From Prorocentrum cordatum (lineage: Eukaryota > Sar > Dinophyceae > Prorocentrales > Prorocentraceae), in contig CAUYUJ010014339.1 in NCBI GenBank assembly GCA_963575745.1, positions 89,001 through 117,500 on the forward strand: a DNA stretch of 28,500 bases. The letters are read 5' to 3'. The translations under genes were made by a program, and so were the position numbers. A model generated the notes under the pieces. The model worked only from the letters and a program-made list of their open reading frames with translations, was not told where the DNA came from and ran no database searches. The first letter of the stretch is position 1; every line of letters begins with the position of its first letter. Shown piece by piece: positions 1 to 10,047 of this stretch.

Positions 1-223
1 AGGTGGATGGGGGAGGCGAGCAGGGCTGTTTCTTGGCATGGACCCCCAATGCAGATCGGATCTCAGGGAGCAGACGAGAAACGCAAGCGCAAGGGTAACC
101 CTTTGCGCACGTCCGCGCGGCTCTCTTCGGGCCGGTCGGCGGTGGGGGCCCCCGGAGCTGGAGCCCCTCCTGCGCCGCCTCTCTGTCGCTCCTGCCGTGT
201 GCCAGGGCGGGGGGATCTAGCGT

Positions 224-371
224 CAGGTCGTGCATGTCCTCCTACGGGCGGATTTTGGGAGACAAGTGAAACATAGTCAGGCATATTCAAAAAGAGTCGA
301 AGAATCGTCCACAGAGTATGGCTGTACCCTTTTTGCATTTTCTCCCTGTACAGGTGGACATGCCCGACTTG
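224..371. mobile_element. Non-autonomous TIR element, copy E1
   Basis: A 148-bp inverted-repeat element. The left end reads CAGGTCGTGCATGTCC and the right end is its imperfect complement, closing with GGACATGCCCGACTTG. The flanks carry ATCTAGCG at 215-222 and 373-380, a direct repeat that fits a target-site duplication of 8 to 10 bp. A degenerate form of the family's central palindrome lies at 304-319. It encodes nothing. Five relatives lie at 23646, 25556, 26394, 26834 and 27552. E1, E2 and E6 share the interior start TCCTCCTAC followed by ATTTTGG-like sequence, so they look like one subfamily. Confidence 0.8.
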
Positions 372-1164
372 CATCTAGCGCCGATCCAAGAGACCCGCGC
401 CGACCTCAGGAAATTGGGTGCTTCTGCCACTGCTTCCTCGTCGAGAAGAGTGGGGGTGGAACCACGCTCGTGGACATGTCGCGGGTGCTCCCCGGCCACC
501 ACCCTACATGCCTCGCTCTCCTGGGGCTTTGCTGTGTTTTTGCTCGTTAACATGTGTCACGTCTGCGGAGCTACGCTGTCAATGCCGCGCTTCCCTGTGA
601 CTTTGCTGTGCTCCTGCTCGCAACCGACACCGCCAGAGGCGGCTGAAAGCTTGAGAGATTCACCTACCAAAATTTGGAGTACCAAAGCGGTGCGGTGACG
701 GACCGTGCGGTGACCTCGCGCTCCCAGGCACGGGGGGCAACGACGGGCACGGCGGGAACGACGGAAGACCCGCGGCCACAGCGAGGGAGAACGGTGAGCG
801 GGGGGTCTGCGGTGGCGCTTGCGCGGTGGCCTGGCGGGCGCGACGACGAGGGCGACACGGGGGCCGAGAAAGGAGGTCGCCCGGGAGCCCGCTGGGCGGG
901 CCCGCCATGCCCCCCCTCCCCCCTCCTGCTCGTCTCCTCCTCCCTCCTCCTGCTCGCATCCCCCTCCCTCCTCCTGCACGTTCTCCGGCTGCTCCTCCCC
1001 TTCTTCCTCTTCCTGCACCAGCACCGCGAGCTGCGATCCCCTCCTCTTCCCGCTCCCCCATCTGCAGGGGCGGGCGACGCCCGGCATGCTCGCGGCGACG
1101 TCCTGGCGGCGACGCCGCTCGGCACCCGGGGGGGAGGGCGGAGGAAGGGCAAAGAGATGTCACC
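372..1164. other. No recognisable feature
   Basis: GC-rich sequence with open frames on both strands, but none has a recognisable domain or coding-like composition. It ends in pyrimidine-rich sequence leading into the CCT array. Confidence 0.5.
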
Positions 1165-1670
1165 CTCCTGCTCCCTCCTCCTCCTCCTCCTTCTCCTCCT
1201 CCTCCTCCCTCCTCATCCTCATCCTCGTCCTCCTCCTCGTCCTCTTTCTCCTCCTTTTTCGCCTCCTCCTCCTCCTCCTCCTCCTCCTCCTCCTCCTCCT
1301 CCTCCTCCCCCTCCTCCCCCCTCGTCCCTCGTCCCTCGTCCCTCGTCCCTCCTCCCTCCTCCCTCCCTTCGTCCTCTTTCCTTTTTCCTCCTCCCTCCTC
1401 CCTCCTCCCTCCGCCCTCCGCCCTCTCTCCTCCTCCTCCTCCTCATCCTCCTCCTCCTCCTCCTCCTCCTCCTCCTCCTCGTCCTCGTCCTCCTCCTCCT
1501 CCTCCTCCTCCTCCTTCTCCCTTTCCCCTTCTTTTCCCCTTCCCCTTCTCCCTTCCCCCTCCTCCTTCCCCTTTCCCCCTTCCCCCTTTTTCCTTCGTCA
1601 TTCGTCCTTCGTCCTTCGTCCTATCTCCTTCCTCCTCCTCCTTCCTCCCTCCCTTCTCCTCCTCCTCGCC
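1165..1670 (+). repeat. CCT/CTC polypyrimidine array
   Basis: About 500 bp of almost pure pyrimidine, mainly CCT triplets. It contains a short run of CCCTCGT heptamers near 1320-1350 and CTTCCCC-type variants near 1520-1600. The long proline, serine or leucine frames through it result from the triplet repeat. The strand asymmetry and mirror symmetry could support triplex DNA; that is inference. Confidence 0.95.
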
Positions 1671-2480
1671 GACGATGGCGCCGACGACGCCGACGCCGCG
1701 AACGCTGACGACGCCAACGGCGGAAACGGGCGGGCGGGCGGGCGTGGCCACGAGAAGCCCCAGAAAGGCCGCCAACCAAACAAAACGACAACGTCCACGC
1801 CCTCCACCCCTCACGAAGGGGACACACCAGGCACCGAGCCCTGAGAAAAAAACCAGAGGGAAATGCGCCCCGAGGCGTGCCGCTCTGCCTCGTGCGGGCC
1901 TGGCCTCGTGGACGCCAAGTGGTGGCCAGAGCGCCATGGACTGGAGCGCCGCTTGCTATCGCGGCAACTCGAGCGTGCCCTCAATCCTTCGAGCAGAAAC
2001 CGACCGTCCGTGCATCCCTCTGGGTCTGCCACGAACTCTCCTGAGAGCAAACGAATTGTCCACTAAACCGAACACTGCTCTTAGAACATAACGCGAATGC
2101 ATTGAAACATGACAATCTCAGCCATAAATGCTCTGTGGACCTGTTACACAAACCGCACTCTGTTTCCATAACATCCTCTGGTGGGCCAATCGGCATGCTT
2201 GGACGCTTCACCACTGCTCGAAAACATCGGCCGCTGGGTATTTCCGTGGATGCGCGCTCCCAAGCCACGATCCCAAGGGGAACCCCCGGCCGCGGCCACG
2301 ATTGATCCTCTCCCGACAAGGCACCCCCCCCGCCAAAAAAACAAACAGAACGGCCAGAACCCCCGAGGGAAACCGCGCCACGACGGCGCCCAGGCAGGCA
2401 ACATTGAAATTGCGAAGCGGCCGCGGACGATCCTCTGTCAACAGGGCCCACCCGTGCCAAAAAGGGCAAACAAAACTAGA
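1671..2480. other. No recognisable feature
   Basis: Non-repetitive GC-rich sequence with a short GGGC run near 1730. No coding frame with conserved motifs and no clear inverted or direct repeats were seen. Confidence 0.45.
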
Positions 2481-2682
2481 GGCCTCCTGGATGGGGCGGG
2501 GTAAATGGGGTCGGGGGATCGCGCCGCATCGCCGACCCATCGGCGATGCATCCGCGATGCACCCACGATGCATCGTCGACATCGGCGATGCATCGGCGAC
2601 GTCGGCGTGAAGCAAATCAGGTTGCACATCGAGCCGCATCGGCGACGATGCGGCGCGATCCTCCGACCCCATCTAGGAGGCC
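2481..2682. repeat. Foldback element rich in GCATCGGCGATG, copy 1
   Basis: The 5' end GGCCTCCTGGATGGGG is complementary to the 3' end CCCCATCTAGGAGGCC. The matching then continues inward through GGGTCGG(A/G)GGATCGCGCCGCATCG. The left arm carries about 10 extra bases, including GTAAAT. The interior holds many short self-complementary GCATCG/CGATGC units, so a single strand could fold into a branched hairpin. A related copy lies at 23423-23639 and a fragment near 28325. It looks like a non-autonomous foldback or MITE. No target duplication is obvious. Confidence 0.75.
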
Positions 2683-2690
2683 GCCCCATG

Positions 2691-2790
2691 ACGTCCACGA
2701 CTACCACGACTATCGCGACGACCACGACAACCACGATGATGGCGACGACGACCACGACGACAACGACGGCGACGCCCGCGCCGACCACGA
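2691..2790 (+). repeat. Degenerate ACG/ACC/ACA trinucleotide repeat
   Basis: About 100 bp of imperfect ACN triplets (ACG, ACC, ACA, ACT, with GATGATGGCG inserts). The plus frame reads as a threonine-rich run and the minus frames as valine- or serine-rich runs. This is most simply a trinucleotide repeat and not a coding exon. Confidence 0.75.
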
Positions 2791-2977
2791 CCCATCGCGC
2801 CAAAAAAGGGCCGGCAAAACGGTCACTGATCGGCCGACAAACTGGGCAGGCAAAGTGGCGCTCGGCGACGCCGTCACGGTACCTCGGAAGTGTTTGTTTC
2901 CTGGGCTGCCCGCGGGCACCTCTCGAAGTGCCTCTCCTGGGCTGCCTGCGCGCACCGCCAAATAACTTCACCGGGGG

Positions 2978-3556
2978 AGGGGGGAATGGAGGGGGAGGAG
3001 GAGGAGGAGGAGGAGGAAGGGGGGGAAAAGAAGGAGGAGGAGGAGGAGGAGGAGGAGGAGGAGGAGGAGGAGGAGGAGGAGGAGGAGGCGGAGGAGGCGG
3101 AGGAAGCGCAGGGCGGCGGCGCGGGCGGGCGGCGGCCACTCCCGCGGCGGCAAGCGCCCGGTGACGTTGGGCGACGCCGCCGTGGACATGGCCTCGGGGC
3201 CCGCCGCGGCCGCCGCGTCTGCGGGCCGCCCCGGCCGAGCGGCGTCGACGCCAGCGCCGTCGCAGAACGGCGTCGGTCGACAGTCCACGTCCCAACGGCG
3301 AGCCCCAAGGGGAAGGAGGAGAGGAGGAGGGGAAGAGGAGGAGGAGGAGGAGGAGGAGGAGGAGGAGGAGGAGGAGGAGGAGGGAGGAGGAGGAGGGGGA
3401 GGAGGAGGAGGAGGAGGAGGGAGGAGGAGGAGGAGGAGGGAGGAGGAGGAGGAGGAGGAAAAGGAGGAGGAGGAGGAAGGCGAGGAGGAGGAGGAGGAGG
3501 AGGAGGCGGAGGCGGAGGAGGAGGAGGAGGAGGAGGAGGAGGCGGAGGCGGAGGAG
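2978..3556 (+). repeat. GGA polypurine array, in two blocks
   Basis: GGA/GAG triplets fill about 2978-3108 and 3313-3556. They are separated by about 200 bp of GC-rich unique sequence (3109-3312). Interruptions are mostly GGGGGA, GGC and AAGG. Glutamate, glycine or arginine runs in the plus frames are repeat artefacts. Confidence 0.95.
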
Positions 3557-4120
3557 TCCAGCGCCCAGGGTCGGTCTCCCGAGGGCCGCGCGTGTATTAC
3601 ACGCGCCCAGCCAACGAACTACCGCCCGGAAAGCAGCAACAACTGCGCAGGAAGGGCATAGGGGGGCCACGTCGCCTGTGAAGACTCGCGGCCCAGCGGT
3701 TCCGACGTGGCGCGGTGGGAGCCAGAAGCATCCCAGTCGGAACAGCTGGCACGGCATACTGGGGAGCACAACTCCCCAGCCCTGGGTGGGCACAAGGCCC
3801 CTGGGGGCTCACGTGGCACAAGCCACCACCTCCCGAGGAAATGCCGATCCCTGAGGGTCAGATCACAATGAAATGACCGTACAGGCGCCGCTACTCGCCT
3901 TCACCAGCAGGGCCAAGCTGAAACTGGGGCCGTGCTTCACCCAACGACGGGGGGCCCGTCGATGCAGGTTTCGCAACGTCCACCCCAAGCCCCAGAGCCC
4001 GCGGTTCCAGAAAACTCGGCCGGTTGCACCCCGCCCAACCTGCGGAATAAATGCCGTGTACAGTGTGCCCCGAGGGCGCTCGGCACTGACTCCATGAAAA
4101 CAAGTGCCAGGCTTCGCCGG
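3557..4120. other. No recognisable feature
   Basis: Spacer between two GGA arrays. It is unique, moderately GC-rich, and has no convincing coding frame, RNA gene or terminal repeat. Confidence 0.5.
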
Positions 4121-4298
4121 AAGGGGGGGGGAGGAGGAGGGGGAGGAGAAGGGAGAGGAGGAGGAAGAGGATTATGAGGGGGAGGGGGAGGAGGAGGAGG
4201 AGGAGGAGGAGGGGGAGGAGGAGGAGGAGGCGGAGGAGGAAGAGGGGGAGGAGGAGGAGGAGGAGGGGGCGGAGAAGGAGGATAAGGAGGAGGAGCAA
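4121..4298 (+). repeat. GGA polypurine array
   Basis: About 180 bp of GGA/GGGGGA with occasional GCGGAG and GATTATGAGG interruptions. It is the same class as the arrays at 2978, 9733, 12195, 19438 and 23856. Confidence 0.95.
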
Positions 4299-5157
4299 AG
4301 CAAGCAACTCTCGGACCCAAAGTCTCTCCTTGCTACGAGACAATCAAAAATTAGATCTGAGTGGCTAATGAAAGCGACTTCCAACTGAGAGGGGGCCCTG
4401 TCGACGGGGTGACGCTCGAGCCTGGAGACGACCCCGATGGGGGCACACGCCAGTGGGCGTCTCATGGCACCACCACTCTTCAAAGCCCTCACAGTCAGAT
4501 AACTACACAGATCGCCCACGACCTGCGCCCCTCCCCCGACGCGCCGTGGGCCTCGCACGCGCGCAGGGAAAGAAGATTCGACCCTCGTCAAGTGCACCCC
4601 CCCTCTCATTTCAAACAAATCACCCCCCGCGGAGGGGGCCGAAAGCGAAACCGCGGAGGCCCCAGGCACCACCCCCGAGGAGGAGGAGGGAAGTGGAAGT
4701 GCACCGCGACGCGCGAGCTCTGGATACTGAGCACTACCGCGGAAAGCGGGCGGAAGGGGAACAGGAGGACGACTCCGAGAACGAAAAGGAGGGGGGCGAG
4801 GGGGCCCGACCGATCGATCGACGGCCGAACTCGAATACGGGATCGTCGGAAGGGCCCCTAAGCGAGAAAAAGGCTGGGTCTCACGGAAGTCTAATCTCGT
4901 ACAGGGCGTCGGGGAAGGAGTCGGAGAGTCAGCGGCGCCGTCTTCAACCGGCCTCGCAGCGGCGCCAAGGAGCCGTGGGGCAAGAGCCCGTCGTCGATCA
5001 TCATCCGAAGAAGCACCACTACTGTACTGCAAATTAGATTCACTACCAGGAACACCCAAAGACTGCATCTCCACAACACCAGTGCGAACATCATTCCCAG
5101 TCTGCTCGGCAGCTTGGGTCCCGCTGGAGACTGGGGCCTTGGGAATTCGGAGGTGTT
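4299..5157. other. No firm feature; long open minus frame of unclear meaning
   Basis: A minus-strand frame stays open from about 6256 down through this stretch into the GGA array. Below about 5400 it no longer looks like protein, being serine-, proline- and arginine-rich without motifs. High GC suppresses stop codons here. I see no repeat structure and no independent gene. Confidence 0.4.
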
Positions 5158-5877
5158 TTACAGAAAATACATCCGAATTCCAAGAGACTTCAGGACATCC
5201 CCGACCGGAAGGAAGAACTGCAACAGAGCTACTCCCCAAGCCCTGACCTTGAACATGCAGCTGATCCACTACTGCTTGCCCTCCAACTTCTCTAGGAACT
5301 TCTAGGCGTCGCGCTCTAGTGCCCCTTTCGGGGCTGCGCCGTACTTCCTCGCGCCCTTGATCCCGTTGAAGAAGGCAATGAGGGCGGCCTCGAGATACTG
5401 ATGAGTGGTCCACCGCGAACGTCACGCGATGCACCGACGGCTTGTTCTCCTGCTTGCGAGCGGGCCTCACTCGGCATGCCCTGGCGCTGGTCGCAACCGT
5501 GTCGATGTCGTTCTTGAGAATGAAGTTGGTCCAGTACTCGCCGAGTGGGCCCATGCTTTGGCATGGGCAATCGTCGCATTGCCCGATGGCCCTGATCATG
5601 GCGACCCACGCCTGCACGAACGGCGGGCCCATGGGAGCCTCGTTCTGGTCGGCCTTGCGGCGCTTCGCCTCCTCGTGGCAGGCCTTCCCTGCCGCGAGCG
5701 CGGCCGCGATCACAGGATGATCGGACGCCGCCAGATTGGTAACGAAAAGAACTCCGCACAATTCTCGAAGTTCTGCTGCGTTGCTGAGCGAGAGACGCGC
5801 GAGGATCGCGACCAGAGCCTCGAGGGCCCCGCCCTTGTCCACGCCCTCTGTCTGCGCCTGCTCGTGGAAGCGCGCGA
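5158..5877 (-). pseudogene. Decayed protein of unknown function
   Basis: Two minus-strand frames join into one protein-like sequence. The first (about 5877 to 5410) contains GALEALVAILARLSLSNAAE and AAGKACHEEAKRRKADQNEA, then a Cys-containing patch CDDCPC. The second (about 5408 to 5158) contains YLEAALIAFFNGIKGARKYG and ends LGIRMYFL before TAA at 5158-5160. The switch lies at about 5400-5417. The second frame carries in-frame TAG codons at 5302-5304 and 5269-5271, where the context suggests former Lys or Gln positions. The alternating hydrophobic and charged pattern looks helical. I do not recognise the family. It lies about 430 bp downstream of LINE-1 on the same strand, so it could be part of a retroelement or an old host exon. 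The upstream boundary is the (ATT)n and poly-G tract at 5878-5924. Confidence 0.4.
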
Positions 5878-5924
5878 TTTTTATTATTATTATTATTTCT
5901 TCGGGGGGGGGGGGGGGGGGGGGG
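5878..5924 (+). repeat. (ATT)n microsatellite followed by a G22 homopolymer
   Basis: Six or so TTA/ATT triplets (about 5880-5897) are followed by TTCTTC and then 22 consecutive G (5903-5924). On the minus strand this reads as poly-C and then AAT triplets. A run of 22 G is prone to length error in any read set. Confidence 0.9.
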
Positions 5925-6309
5925 CGGCGCCGGCCGACGCCGCAGCCGCGGGCAGCATCCAATGCGGAGTCACGTCCATCCTCGAGGGCCTCGCCCAGCG
6001 GTGGAAGAGGGCACGGCGCAGGATGCGCGCGAAGATGATCCTGAAGTTCGGGCAAAACGCCCGCGGGGAACGGGCGCAATGGACAGGTCAAGCTCGTCGG
6101 CTTTCGGGCCCCGGCAAGATTGCGAGTGCGATCGCGCAAACAATGGCCGGGCACTAAACTTCGAGCAAGATGGCGCCGGGCACTCTCGAGATGAAAGTGG
6201 CCAAGCATACGCAGCATTGACGAGTAATGATAACAACATGCGCCAGGGACCCACAACCATGGTGATTGGTGATATGGCTATGTAAAGCCCGCCGATCGGG
6301 GAGAGACTG
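5925..6309. other. Spacer downstream of LINE-1
   Basis: The minus frames here give arginine- and proline-rich reading that I cannot place. Just below 6310 the LINE-1 frame meets a TAG immediately after a Cys-finger motif. This stretch may be the element's decayed 3' part or unrelated sequence. Confidence 0.35.
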
Positions 6310-7313
6310 TCAACATCTAGCGCCATCCGCACTCAGAAACCTGCAGGTGAACTCGGAAGCACGCACCACGCTACTGCCTTGCTCATCATGAACAACAGAG
6401 GAGATGCCTGGAGGTGGGATGCGCGCCGTGAGGGCCAACGAGCGAAGTTGACGACCATCGGTCTTGACGAACTCGGCGGAAAATTCAGGATCGGCAAACA
6501 ACAGGAAATCTCGTTGATCCAGCCAGGAGAGGAGAGAAGCACCATCTTCTAGGTCGGACATGCTCTCGACATTAGAAACGAGACGACTAGTCCACGAAGA
6601 AATATCATTACACAACCGTCCATCGGGGAGCACAGCGGGAGAACAAGCAAGAACACTGCCACAGAACTGGCCGAACAGACTAGCTAGGACTTGACGATGG
6701 GCACCAGGAACACGAGAAAGACTCTGCCACAGACGAAGCCGACAAATCCGCAGTTCAAGTTCAATCGGGACCAACCCCCACCACCTTAAGACCGCCTCAG
6801 AGGAGAAAGAGAGAGGTAGGATGATGGCCTTCAGCCCATGTAGTAGCTTGACCTAGCATAGCCTTGCGCGCGTAGATGGTGACAGCAGTTCGAAGCCGAC
6901 GCAGTTGCTGAGGGCTAGGGAGACAAGCCTCCCACCCTGATAACGCCACATTATGGACCTTAGAAATCAGAAGACACCGACGCAGCCGATGAGGGACACC
7001 GCGAAGAGTCCAGACACCGCCCATCGAATACCACGCCTGCCGAATCGAACTGATCCTGGAACGAAGCTCAACCTCGAAGTTCAGCGGGTTACTGCACATC
7101 CACGCCCCCGGACTCTTGGCTTCCCAAACCGCCTTCCCAGGAAACGCGACGCGCCCCGGCTTGACACCTCGAAGGAATCGAGCGGCACCCTCCCCAAGGA
7201 CATGTAAAAGAGCATCTTGCTTCGTCAGGTTCTGAGCGAAGCCCGCGTCAGACAGGAACGGGTCGAGGGAGACATTGGCACGCCGACCAAGTTCGACAAG
7301 GTTGTGAATCGCC
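6310..7313 (-). pseudogene. LINE-1 post-RT region with truncated finger
   Basis: The frame reads through RAEAIHNLVELGRRANVS-like sequence and then FEVELRSRISSIRQAWYSMG (about 7099-6800). This last block resembles the segment that follows RT in dinoflagellate LINEs (RI..AR.AW..MG.FW pattern followed by LSG.EA). After a stop and frame change at about 6795, LRICRLRLWQSLSRVPGAHR and QVLASLFGQF follow. The end is EFTCRFLSADGARC and then TAG at 6310-6312. The last block looks like the first half of a C2H2-type finger, so the element seems cut off within it. The comparison rests on memory of related proteins and needs alignment. Confidence 0.7.
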
Positions 7314-8879
7314 TCAGCCCTCGACAGGGCCAGTTTTTTCTGTCAAGTCGTCCGCGTACTTCGTGAGCGAACAGTCAATCGCAGGCGGCTCAAGCATGAT
7401 CCGCCCCTGGCGTAGACTGGGCAGGCGTGCGCACAGGATATCGGCAAGCGGATCCCACCATCGCTGGTCGGCAAGCCAGCCTTCAATCGGTGAGATGAAG
7501 GTCGTCCAGAATGTATTAACTGCATACTCATCCCCCATTAGGCCCCCACTCTCAGGTGATAAATGTATATCCGTATCATGACCCCGAAGAGTAAAAAGCT
7601 CACTACGTAATCTATGCATACCGAACTTCACATTGTTATTCGTGAAAAGCGCAAGGATGGCACGCTCCACGTGCGGCCTAGACCTGCTAGCGAATGCGTT
7701 CGTGAGGTCGTGCGCGTTCGTGATGAACCTATACCCCTGCCTCGTATGGGATTCCCCATCGCCCCCCTGGACAATGAGGGCGCACTCCCGACGGCGAAAC
7801 CCAGAAATCCATAGTCTTCTTCAGCCCCCTGCAGCTGGCCTTATGGGCCATGGCCCCAGACGTCCAGGTCTTGCTGGACGGACCGAGGAGGCGTATCCAA
7901 CGTGGTTTGCCATCAGGCCGAGGAAGAGGTGCACCGCGACTACGATTCCCCCCAAACAAACAGGAACCTGACCACGCGCGCGGATCCGCGCAAGACCTGA
8001 CACCGCCAATTCGTGAAACTCCTGAAGATCATGAGGGCAGCGATCGGACCCAACTCCCAGGGGAAGGTTCGCCAGGTGACGCCGATGGAAGAGTGCGAGC
8101 CACCAGAGCTCCAGCGGCGGCGACCATTCAGGGACAGCCCGCCTCTTTCCTGCTTTTGGAATACGGTGTCCGATTGCACGAGAATCCCGCTTAGCAGCGT
8201 GAAAATGATCACCCAGCAGAGAGCCTGGGCCTGGAACGCGATCGATCCACTGAGCACGCCAAGCACCCCAATCAGGTACCGGACGCGCTGACACGCCTCC
8301 CTCGGGGCCAGGGCGAGAGAAAAGCTCGCGAAGCTGAGCTGCATCATCGACCGTGCCGCGAAATGCGCTGCAGCCCCTCCGTGTGGGTCCAAACCTGGAC
8401 CCCGCGGCGCGGCGAGCAAGACGAGTAGCTTCAGCCAGGCGCCGATGACGCCAGTGCTCGCGAACTTCCTCGAGAAGAGCTTCTCGCCTCGCCTCCGCCG
8501 CCCGTCGTCGGAACGCGCTGCAAAGTCGTGAGACATGGCGCAGTCTATCTTGGATGTGGGTAGCATGGGGCACATCCGCCTCAGGAAGGAGCAGGCGCAG
8601 TTGACGGCGCTGTTCAAATAACTGCTCGCGCTCGAGATGGAACTGTTCCGCCACCTCGCCTCGGCCCCCTTGATGCGCCTGCTGGCAAACCTCAATCAAC
8701 ATGCTATTGACGTGTTCGAAGAACTCGTCCGCAGTCGAGCGCGAGGTCAGCTCCTGTAGGGAAGGTGTATCCTGCGCAACACTCACATGAAGGGCCTGAG
8801 TGAATTCAGCACGGCGCTCACCACGCCGCACACAGCGCATGAGAGCATCCCGATCCCAGGGCGCAGGCGTGGAGGACGG
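7314..8879 (-). pseudogene. LINE-1 linker and reverse transcriptase palm
   Basis: The frame continues from the endonuclease through an Arg/Glu-rich helical linker (about 8870-8200). Near a C6 run (minus-strand G6) at about 7951-7956 it must change frame to read PLPRPDGKPRWIRLLGPSSK, the RT motif 1/2 region. It then returns to the first frame after a TGA at 7821-7823. That frame gives motif A (QGYRFITNAHDLTNAFAS), motif B (SGGLMGDEYAVNTF) and motif C (KYADDLT). The YADD catalytic aspartates are intact. Frame is lost again at an A6 run just after motif C (about 7332-7337). Domain identity is firm; the copy is dead. Confidence 0.85.
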
Positions 8880-9699
8880 GGATGACGCCTGAGGCATACT
8901 GAGGATATACGGTACCTTAGCCATGAGAAGGAGGTGGTCAGCAGGCCGTTGACTTGGAATGATCTGCACTTCTCGGCTGACCCGACGGAGCGGACTACGC
9001 TGAGACATCACCTGAACGAGCGGGCGAGCCAGGCAGACAAAATCGATGGTACTGCTCCCGTCGTTATTCGAGAAAAAGATAGGCACCCGCTCGCGGGCAC
9101 AATTGGCGGCGCAACGATCATGCATAGCAAGAACCTCACTGACTGCCACGCCAGCATAGTGAGCCCGACTAGCAAACCTGGGTGGAACAACACGCTGCCC
9201 GTCCGCCTTCCATCCCTCCTTCCCACTCTGAATCAGTCCCAATCCATGATTCAAGTCCATCCCAACAAGTGGCGTTGTTCGCCGCGGCAACGCGCGCAGC
9301 TGAGACGAAAGCCAGGCAGACAGCGCATCGCACGTGTGTCGGTAGTTCGCCTGTGCTCGAAACTCCCGTGGGCGAGGGGGGTACTAGAGTGCAATGCTCG
9401 TGATGTGTTTTTTTGCCCGAGCCAGAAGGCCGCGCCCTTGAAGCTGCGGAGGAGGAACGGCCACTCGGACAATGCCACGATCCTTAAAACGTCGCCCCAG
9501 GATAACAGAGCACCCAGCCGAAGATGTGACATAAGAACCCAACAATTCGGCGCCGAACAGTCGTGCCCATCGTGGCCTTGACCTTGGTCCCAACCAGGCA
9601 GACGCTGTCGAAGCTGGAGGTGCGGCGCACGATCTCGCCCACCCGATCCTCGCGATTCGCTCGGAGAGGGTTGTAGGAGCCGACAATGACAGAAAACAT
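8880..9699 (-). pseudogene. LINE-1 endonuclease/exonuclease/phosphatase-like domain
   Basis: The likely start is the ATG at 9697-9699 (protein start MFSVIVGSYNPLRANREDR). The domain begins VGSYNPL, followed by SVCLVGTKVKA, where APE-like endonucleases normally carry a catalytic Glu (QE-type motif); here a Thr stands in that place. The frame changes at about 9580, and the rest follows: SAGCSVILG, GRGLLARAKKHITSIAL, an in-frame TAG at 9384-9386, YRHTCDALSAWL, then TPLVGMDLNHGLG (the GDFN-equivalent block), STIDFV (Asp block) and PADHLLL (SDH-equivalent). The order and spacing fit an EEP domain of about 270 residues. The missing Glu suggests altered or lost nicking activity, unless a Gly-Thr-Lys variant is normal for this family. 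Confidence 0.8.
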
Positions 9700-9732
9700 G
9701 CGGGTTGCCAGCAGCCTCCCAACACCTCAGAG

Positions 9733-9939
9733 AGGAGGGGGAGGAGGAGGACGAGGAGGGGGAGGGGGACGAGGCGGGGTACGAGGAGGAGGAGGAGGAG
9801 GAGGAGGAGGAGGAGGAGGAGGGGGAGGAGGAGGAGGAGGGGGAGGATGAGGAGGAGGAGGAGGAGGAGGAGGAGGAGGAGGGGGAGGAGGAGGGGGGGG
9901 GGGGGGGGGGGAGAAGGAAAAGGAGGAGGAGGAGGGGAT
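9733..9939 (+). repeat. GGA array (duplication copy A)
   Basis: GGA/GGGGGA triplets ending in a run of 19 G (9893-9911) and AAGGAAAAGG. It separates the LINE-2 finger fragment (above) from the LINE-1 endonuclease start (below). On the minus strand it is a TCC tract upstream of the LINE-1 ATG. Confidence 0.95.
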
Positions 9940-10047
9940 TTTTTTCACCTGGACCTTTTCCTAGCCTGGCCTCAGGCTAGGACCCAAGCGGTGACCTCAT
10001 GCGGTGGCTGACTTCGGCAGCAACCCACGGGCCCCGACAAAAACGAG

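Larger units (their letters stand above)
6310..9725 (-). mobile_element. LINE-1: degraded non-LTR retrotransposon
   Basis: About 3.4 kb of minus-strand LINE sequence in the usual order: endonuclease-like domain (9699 to about 8880), linker, RT palm (about 7960 to 7314) and C-terminal region (7313 to 6310). It is broken by several frame changes and at least two in-frame stops, so it is inactive. A (TCC)n tract (the GGA array at 9733-9939) sits immediately upstream of its first codons. The upstream part of the endonuclease is duplicated at 11341-12164. No RNase H domain is visible before the sequence loses its frame at 6310. Its endonuclease motifs differ from LINE-2, so it belongs to another family. 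Confidence 0.85.

Noticed and set aside
674-2091. Three long overlapping plus-strand open frames through the CCT array
   Set aside because: They consist of proline, serine or leucine runs set by triplet phase, with no domain and equal openness in all three frames.
2438-3793. A 451-codon minus-strand open frame
   Set aside because: It is driven by the GGA arrays and ACN triplets; the unique parts show no motif.
4172-6256. A 694-codon minus-strand open frame as one gene
   Set aside because: Only 5410-5877 looks like protein; the rest is GC-rich stop-poor sequence plus a GGA array. The likely continuation below 5410 is in another frame.
8934-9581. Plus-strand 215-codon frame, duplicated at 11399-12046
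   Set aside because: It is antisense to the LINE-1 endonuclease, whose motifs are on the minus strand.
9705-9980. Glutamate-rich plus-strand frame, duplicated at 12170-12472
   Set aside because: It is the GGA array read in phase; the frame end differs between the copies because of homopolymer length.
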